39,413 bases of DNA from Phlegmacium glaucopus (Eukaryota; Basidiomycota; Agaricomycetes; Agaricales; Cortinariaceae), in contig MU130220.1 of assembly GCA_015039465.1 (NCBI GenBank), forward strand, positions 1 through 39,413, read 5' to 3'. Below are positions 32,832-39,413 of the stretch, piece by piece (position 1 is the first letter of the stretch; the number at the start of each line of letters is the position of its first letter). A model generated the notes under the pieces. That model saw only the letters and a list, made by a program, of their open reading frames with translations. It had not been told where the DNA came from and did no database searches. The translations under genes were made by a program, and so were the position numbers.

Positions 32832-35800
32832 TCAATCTCGAACCCGCCCCCCCGTCTTCAGTTGTTCGTTCAATCGTTCCAACCTTGCCATGTCAGCTCT
32901 CAGATCTTCCGAAGGATGGTGCATGAATAATGTCGGGTCAAAATCTCTCAGAATACGGATTGTCTTCCGCCCCTTGCTTCTTGATAGTGCGACATATACG
33001 CTGAATGGCGATAACCTTCCGGAAGGCGGTTTCGCGATGTCAACAATGACACATCCCATCGTTTGACCTTGGGCCTTATAATCCGTGAATGCGTATCCAG
33101 GCACTATTGCAATTTGCCTTCTTTCCAATTTCACGCGCTGTCCATCTACTTCGACCGTAAACCCAACCATCGAGGGCAGAATGGGTATGATACCTTTCGG
33201 TACCCCCTCAAACGTTATTTGCGTTTCCATATCGGGCTTGAAGTAGATCACTGGAGGTGGATACCGTAAATGCAGACACCCATCCTCGTCAGGTGTCGTA
33301 TAGTCCTCCCTTGGATCCAGTACGAATCCTTCGACAGTACCACGTGTCCCATTTGCAACATCTGCATCCGTCGCAATATTCAACACAACCATAGCTTTCA
33401 TGCCGACGGACAGTTCCACCCGTCCTTTCAAGTTTTTGGTCATGTCATCTTTCAAGCTCGCCACAGCTAATCTTGTCTTCTTATCTGGTACATCCCCGCT
33501 GTCGCTAATCGTGTCTTCTGCTGAAATGATGTATTTTCTGTTTCCAGTCATCCGACAATGTCTTTCAACAGCCGCGGAGTTCCAAGCGTCCTTCGCAGCA
33601 TTCCTTGGTGTTATTAATGTGGCCTCGCACCAGGGAGCCGTCGTGAAATCCGGGATTTCACATTGAGGATTAGTCAGAACCAGCTTTCGGACCTCTTTGA
33701 TGTCGTTTTCCGTACACTCCCCAACCCTCAGCCTGCTCAAAATTGCGGTCCATACATCATCGGTGACTCTCATCTGTTCGCGCAGTATCACCACGTTATC
33801 ATACTCTAAGAAGATTGATCTTCCTTTCAAACCATGGGCATCGTCTGTATCAGGCCTATCGCAATATAATGCGGCACTTGCGTTCCCAACTGGCGGAAAT
33901 TGATGAAAATCTCCAAAATCGATAGTATCCATCCCTCCAAATGACTCTGAGGGACTCCCCACTCCCTCCGATGCGCGAACTCGTGATACAATCTCGGACC
34001 CCCTGTATTTTAATTGCTTTGTGCACATGGACACTTCGTCTGTTATTAGAAATTGCCGTCCACCTATATTCTGCTTCCTTCGTTTACGAAGACTTGCGCT
34101 ATTCGTTTCCACCCAATTTTCTTTCTGTGGATTATTAATTGGAATTCCTGCCCATGAGTGAAATGTTTGGCCACCGATGATAACCGCAGCCACCCCTGAG
34201 GTACCGCATTTTGCGAGTTTGTCCTCTGCATCGAACACTTTGAACGTCTCCGTGATGGCACCTATCAACATCGACTTTCCAGTACCCCCATGGCCTAACA
34301 CAAGCATCCGAAGTTGTGGCGGCTGTTCCCCTGTTCGGATCGTGAGTTTCTGCCATGTAAATGAGGGTCGATAAACTTACCTGCTAATCGCTTCTGTAGT
34401 TGATGTTCAATAATGTCATGAGCACGTCTTTGCTCCACGTTCAAGACCTCCCTCTTCGGTCGTTCCATCGGTTTCGTTTCGAACATTTCGACGTTCGCTC
34501 TTTGAACTCCTTCCACGCTCTCGTTCATAATAAACGCTGTTGGCGCTGCGCCATCGACATTTGCAAATAAACTAGGCCCATTTCCCTCCGCTTCCCTTCT
34601 AGACGCCATCTTCAACTGTTCCCCCCATGCTTCAAACATTGTCAAATCCTCTGTCTCCGCCTTCTCCGCTGAGGGTAAAAAAACCGTGTCCGGCTTAACT
34701 TCGGAGAACACCCCGCATTCCATTGCAATATTCAACGCGATTTCTGCGTACAGTCGTTCTCTCATCATCCCTCTCCCTTCGTATGCTAACTCGATATCTT
34801 CCTCCGACACCTCCATCCCTTCCGGGTGGGACACGAGCGAATCACTTGTTAGATCATCCGCACCCGCTTCAATTTCATAGTCCATAGTTCTGTCCACGTC
34901 TTCGCTCCGCACCTCCTGTCGTTTCTTCGCACTATCGTAACATTCATAGTAATATTGAATGTTTGCGATGATGTCTTCAGTTTCCTTACTAGCACCAGCT
35001 ACGAAACAATCAAAAGTTTCTTCAAAACTTTCGATGTCTGTCTTAAGATCGGAGAGATCCAACCAAGGCTTCAAAAGTGTGAGTATCATCGCACAATAAA
35101 GTTCCTTGTCCTTCGGTCTATCGTTCCTTGGTGGCCAGGCCCCCACGAAATGAGGTAGCGTCTCATGCCCGTCTGTACGGAAAACTCGACAGCGTCCCTG
35201 TCTATTGAAGCCTGGTCGATATGGAACACGGCGATTCGGTGATCGTCCGCACGTCCTTGAACCAATGCTGAGAGCCTCTTCAAGACCTCCTCGAATACCA
35301 TCACCCGTCTCGCTCTTTGTGTCGTATGTATCTAGTACGAATGAAAGTAAGTTCATTTCCGTCATTTCCTCCCCGCGGTACATGTATTCATGAAGCTGAT
35401 CCCTCAGAGTGATAACGCCCGAGACCATCGTAATTATGTGATTGTGATTCTCCATGTCCGCAACCGTTTGGCCCTCATTTCTGCCTGGCATTTCAGGTCC
35501 GTGTCCGCGGTGTGTTTGTGAAATCGTCCGACTTCCTAAACCTGGATATTTCTCCTTTACCGCAGTTATAATCGCGTCCGAGTATATTGCCACATAATGA
35601 TGAGATTCAAACCGATCCCCCCAGCCCATGAGATAACTCATTATCTCCGGTGCACTGAACTCCCTATCACGAGTGAGAGTATTTGCACACCGTTGGATCA
35701 ATCGTTTATTGACGTCCGTCACATCGCTGCGTCTCTTTTCTTCCTCCAAATGAAAAGCGACTCGTTTCGCTAATAGCGCTGATACATTTGATGAACGTTG

Positions 35801-38800
35801 CTGTTTCTTACTGGCATAGTTGGTGATATACCAAGTCAATACACTGGTTTCTCCACCATTCATTATCAGTTTCACGTCGTGATTCGCCTGGATGGTCATC
35901 AACAACGGAGGATTCCAATTATTCAAGAACCCGCATAATCGTTTTGGCCCCCATCCTCCCTTACTGTCAACCCAATCATCGTCTGCCAAAGCGAATGGAG
36001 CTCTTCGTTTGCACAATGTTCGTCCTTTCACTATTTTAAGACAATTGGCAAATGAGCATTGATGAAACTGTGTCGCGCGCGCTAATTCTAGCTCTGTAGA
36101 TTTCATCGCGTCAACATCAGCCATTTTTTGAGGATCCAGTGGTCGCGAATAAGACACAGCTTCGACCTTTTTCATTGCTAGAATTTCAGGTGTATCCTTC
36201 ATCTCTACATCTGCTCGAATCGTTTGTTTGATGTATTTCTTTATTTTCTCTCGAAAAGTGTTGTTTGACAATGCGTGTTTCAGTTCCCAGGCTGTTGGAG
36301 CACCCGCCAACCACAACGGCAAATGCAGATGGAGAGACCCCCTACCCTGCGCCTCTACGGTCCCCACATAACTTTTTACAATCCCAAATATCCCTTCCTT
36401 TCTCACAATAACCCCGTTCCGCCGCTTGGATACCCCAATCAGGACCTCAAGAATAATTTTGATCATCATATGAAAGAAATTCGCAGACGCATATGGATCC
36501 GCAGCCATGTTCAACGCTCTGTCAACACTATCTGGCCCAGCAGTTTTGCAGAACGCATCGAGATCGATTTCCATCCCAGCCATTACTTGCGCAATAGGAT
36601 CTTGTGTGTCTGATGGATTTATTGTTACCCAGAGACTCGGAGGATTATGGAGCAAATTGGTGCCCCAGATTTTGCTTCTTATTGAGATCCGTGATTCATC
36701 CGATCCTTGTACCTTCGTCTTCACCCCACTTAATTGACTACGAAGTGTCCTTACAGCTGGGTTGGAAAAGGGGACACCTCGTGTTTCCTCTCGACTTGCG
36801 TTCGTAAGATCATCCGCGGTTATTGTTCCCAAAAGATTCTGATATTGAAAATAGGATCCCTTTTTCATTTGGAGGGTCGATGCACGACAGACCTGCCTTT
36901 TCTGGCAAACACCAAACACCTGAAAGGGAAAGTGAACGTCTTTTCTGAACCGCCTGTCCTCGTATCGTAGAGCCCATCGAACGTGCGCCTCGTAAGGGAC
37001 GTTCACACTTCGCTCTATTTCAAATCCGCCTTGTCCAAAAGGAAAAAGGGTAGGAAACGTCCCCAACAAGTGGTTCGCGTCACTTGGCCCTCCATCATTT
37101 CTTTGGCCTGTTGACGGATCTGTTCTTGCATATTCATTCACGAAAGCACTCCCTCTTCGAATCATGTAATCTTCTTCATGACTGACTTGACAACAATTTG
37201 CAAGAGCATGAGCCATCAGCTCTGATTCTGAAACATCAGTTCCATCGATGTCAACAACGCCTAGATGGGACAGTGGCAATACCGCAGGTTCGGTAGGTAT
37301 TCCCATGTCTTTACCCCGACATCGGAACAAAAATTCACCCAACACAAAAGTAAGTTGTTCATGTTATCGAGCAATACAACATGACCTCTTACCATCATCA
37401 TCAGACTCAGAGTGGGCATCTACACCAAAGTCAAACTAATCGCAGTTTCAGTCACCAATCGCCACCCACCTTCATCTTCTTCATCACTCGCATCCTGCAC
37501 CGGAACATATCCTTCTTGTTCAGCGTACAGCATATTGACGTCCATGGAGTGTTTTGCTGTCACCAATAGTTCATACGGTACGTCATCCTCTGGCAACTGT
37601 GCAAGTCTTGCCGCCGAAATGATAATATCTTTGAACAGCGGATTGTTTTCCTTTAACCACTCCAACGCCTTCTTTACACGTGTCCTTCGAACTCTAAACA
37701 TATCCGGCAAACATTTCTCAGGAATGTTTTTTGGTCCCACAAACGTGATCCCTATCGTCGCAGCAAGCACCTTCACTACTTGAGGCATAACTGTACCATC
37801 GATCATAGACATGATCTGGGCCTGGTCAAGTCGGTACGTCGACACATTTCCTCTCAACCCGCTATACATCTGACGCCTATCCCAGTGATGCGCACCTTTT
37901 TTTTTTTTGGGGAAGAGTTTTATGATATACGCCGCAGGGAAATATTTCGCAATGAGTATCCGTTCCGGAAGTGTCAAGTACGCCAATTCATGAGGAACAC
38001 GGCCTATCCACAATCCATTCGCGAGAGCAAACATTGGAACCTTGTTTGACTTAAGAGCCCTGAAACACTCCATACACACATCCCCCCTACCGTCGTCTGT
38101 CACTCCTGCCGGGTGAAGTAGCATACCATTCAACATCTCATGATGAGGATGACCCTTTACCGGTGTTAGACAATGAGAATTAGGTATAGAGTCAAGACAT
38201 AGTGCGGATAGCTCCATCGCCGCCGTTTCACGAGCACATACAGCGCACACGCCAATGGCCAGGGCCGCGTTGCTAGTTCGATCGATAAACTCTGTTATTG
38301 CAGTGTCGACCACCAGTTTCGAAGGGATTTTCATAAAACTGTTTTCACATAATCCTTCTGTGGTTCGATGTAACTGATCATCGTCCCGCCGTTCGAGCAC
38401 TTCCACGATCGCTCCGCTTGTTCGATGATTATGGCGCTCATGAACTTCACCCAATGTGCCAACACAACCAAGCATTTCCTCTCCCTTCTGGACGGGATTG
38501 ATAATCGATTGTCGAATTTGTTCTTGAATTGGAGCCGTTGCTTGCCCTATTACTATGTACATTCCTGTGCGTGTCGTAACTCCCGAGACGCTTATGAATT
38601 TCTCACAAACCTTCTTAAGGTTTGCTATTGAATATTGGTGAAAGATCTCATGGATGTTTTGACCATCAAAGAAAGACAGTGTGTCGTCAATACTTCGCTT
38701 CCTATTCACCTTGCCGTCAACAATACTTCATCCACAATTTATTTTATATGCATGATACAATACCTTTTAGGCCTACGTGATTTTGACGTCAAAGTTGGAA

Positions 38801-39396
38801 ACTTTGGTTCGTCTTCAACAAATGCTACTCCTTTCGCGGAAGTGCTCAAATCTGTATTCATAAACATTTTAATGACCAAAATACACAATTCCCGTCCGTG
38901 AAAGACTTACTATTCAATGCAGTACAGGACACTGCTTTGGATCGCATCTGTACTTGCGTTTCCTTATCTGACAACGCGATGAATTGGTACAATCTTCCCC
39001 GTGAAGCAATAGAAGTCCATTGTGTTCTGCTTTGTTCATTGCATATCGCTCGAATGTCACTGATGTCGACGTTTCTCAGCTCGTCATCTACAGGAACGCC
39101 ATCCATAAATGTCCAATGATGAACATCGTCGCTTCAAGCCAAACTAAACATCCTTCTTGAATAGGACATAAGACTGGAAACTTACCTTCCTGCTGCTTTC
39201 ATCGCATCTGCCATTCTCTGTGTAACAGTGTTCGATGAACGAAATAAATTTACATCCAAGATACCATAAAGCGCAAAGTGATCCTTATATCATATGTCGT
39301 ATGAATTCAAGAAATTCTTCTGCGGTAACTAAATTGATTGCATTTTGTTTCACTTCACGTTGAATTCCGCCTCCTCCATCTTGTACTGACCACAAA
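32832..39396 (-). CDS. Helitron Rep/helicase transposase (5' partial)
   Basis: Rolling-circle transposase. Exons: 39330-39396 (first visible), 39186-39283, 38911-39131, 38764-38851, 37470-38701, 37393-37419, 34381-37308, 32832-34330; frames join throughout (2052 aa visible). The N-terminal region has WTFMDGVPVDDE. Next comes a DUF6570-like region (CAVCARE, then CMECFRALKSNKVPMFALAN, GLWIGRVPHEL, LTLPERILIAKYFP). An acidic linker includes the 27-nt exon. The Helitron_like_N domain follows. The HUH motif GRGSLHLHLPLW has His codons at 36329-36331 and 36323-36325. The Rep tyrosine motif is WYITNYASKK (about 35803-35833). The PIF1-like helicase has Walker A GHGGTGKS, TDEVSMC, FGDFHQFPP, DYKAQGQT and YVALSRSKG. 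No stop or frameshift was found. Confidence 0.9.
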
Positions 39397-39413
39397 CTGG
39401 ATTCAAATTAACC
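32832..39413 (-). mobile_element. Nearly complete intron-containing Helitron
   Basis: The transposase gene described below fills this stretch on the minus strand; its 5' end leaves the window. It carries both Rep/HUH and helicase domains with intact motifs, so this copy may be autonomous. The 3' terminus is unresolved within the DNA below 32832. Confidence 0.85.

Overview
The window looks like nuclear DNA of a filamentous basidiomycete, most likely an Agaricomycete. The genes carry many short introns (mostly 46-90 bp, GT-AG with a few GC-AG), and the conserved genes are fungal orthologues with basidiomycete-style sequence: a Zn2Cys6 regulator, Ldb17/SPIN90, Opi10/Hikeshi, Sds3 and Rtf1. Both flanks hold Helitron rolling-circle transposons. 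I rebuilt every gene model by hand from splice signals, and each complete coding total divides by three.

Layout. Positions 1-310 end in an LTR-like repeat. Positions 311-4614 hold an AT-rich, plus-strand, 5'-truncated Helitron: a PIF1-type helicase whose frame once ran on into a ubiquitin-specific-protease-like (C19) domain. A 267-bp solo LTR with 5-bp target duplications splits it. Then follow, all on the minus strand: a cytochrome P450 (5138-7289), a 13-exon Zn2Cys6 transcription factor (8450-12459), a very large Sds3-like subunit of an Rpd3L/Sin3-type deacetylase complex (14123-19539), the Paf1-complex subunit Rtf1 (19673-22085), an Ldb17/SPIN90-type Arp2/3 regulator (23156-25483), a class II purine nucleoside phosphorylase (25922-27130), and Opi10/Hikeshi (28373-29129). 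A 3.7-kb repeat-rich, gene-poor stretch follows (inverted LTR-like ends, poly-A, hairpins, a tRNA-like SINE signal). The right end is a nearly complete, intron-containing Helitron Rep/helicase gene (32832 to about 39396), whose 5' end leaves the window.

How the genes work together. Sds3-like and Rtf1 lie 133 bp apart in the same direction and both act in transcription and chromatin control. The P450 and the zinc-cluster regulator are neighbours in the same direction and could be a small regulated metabolic pair, but nothing in the sequence proves this. PNP, Ldb17/SPIN90 and Hikeshi are housekeeping genes. The two Helitrons belong to clearly different lineages: one is AT-rich, intron-free and has a C19 tail; the other has at least seven introns, a DUF6570-like N-terminal region and no protease tail.

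The most notable points are the helicase-C19 fusion with its solo LTR, the 11-nt P450 microexon that carries the haem cysteine, two likely GC-AG introns, the LTR-like repeats inverted 29 kb apart, and a 50-bp direct repeat that copies the last exon of the transcription factor to the far side of the P450 gene.
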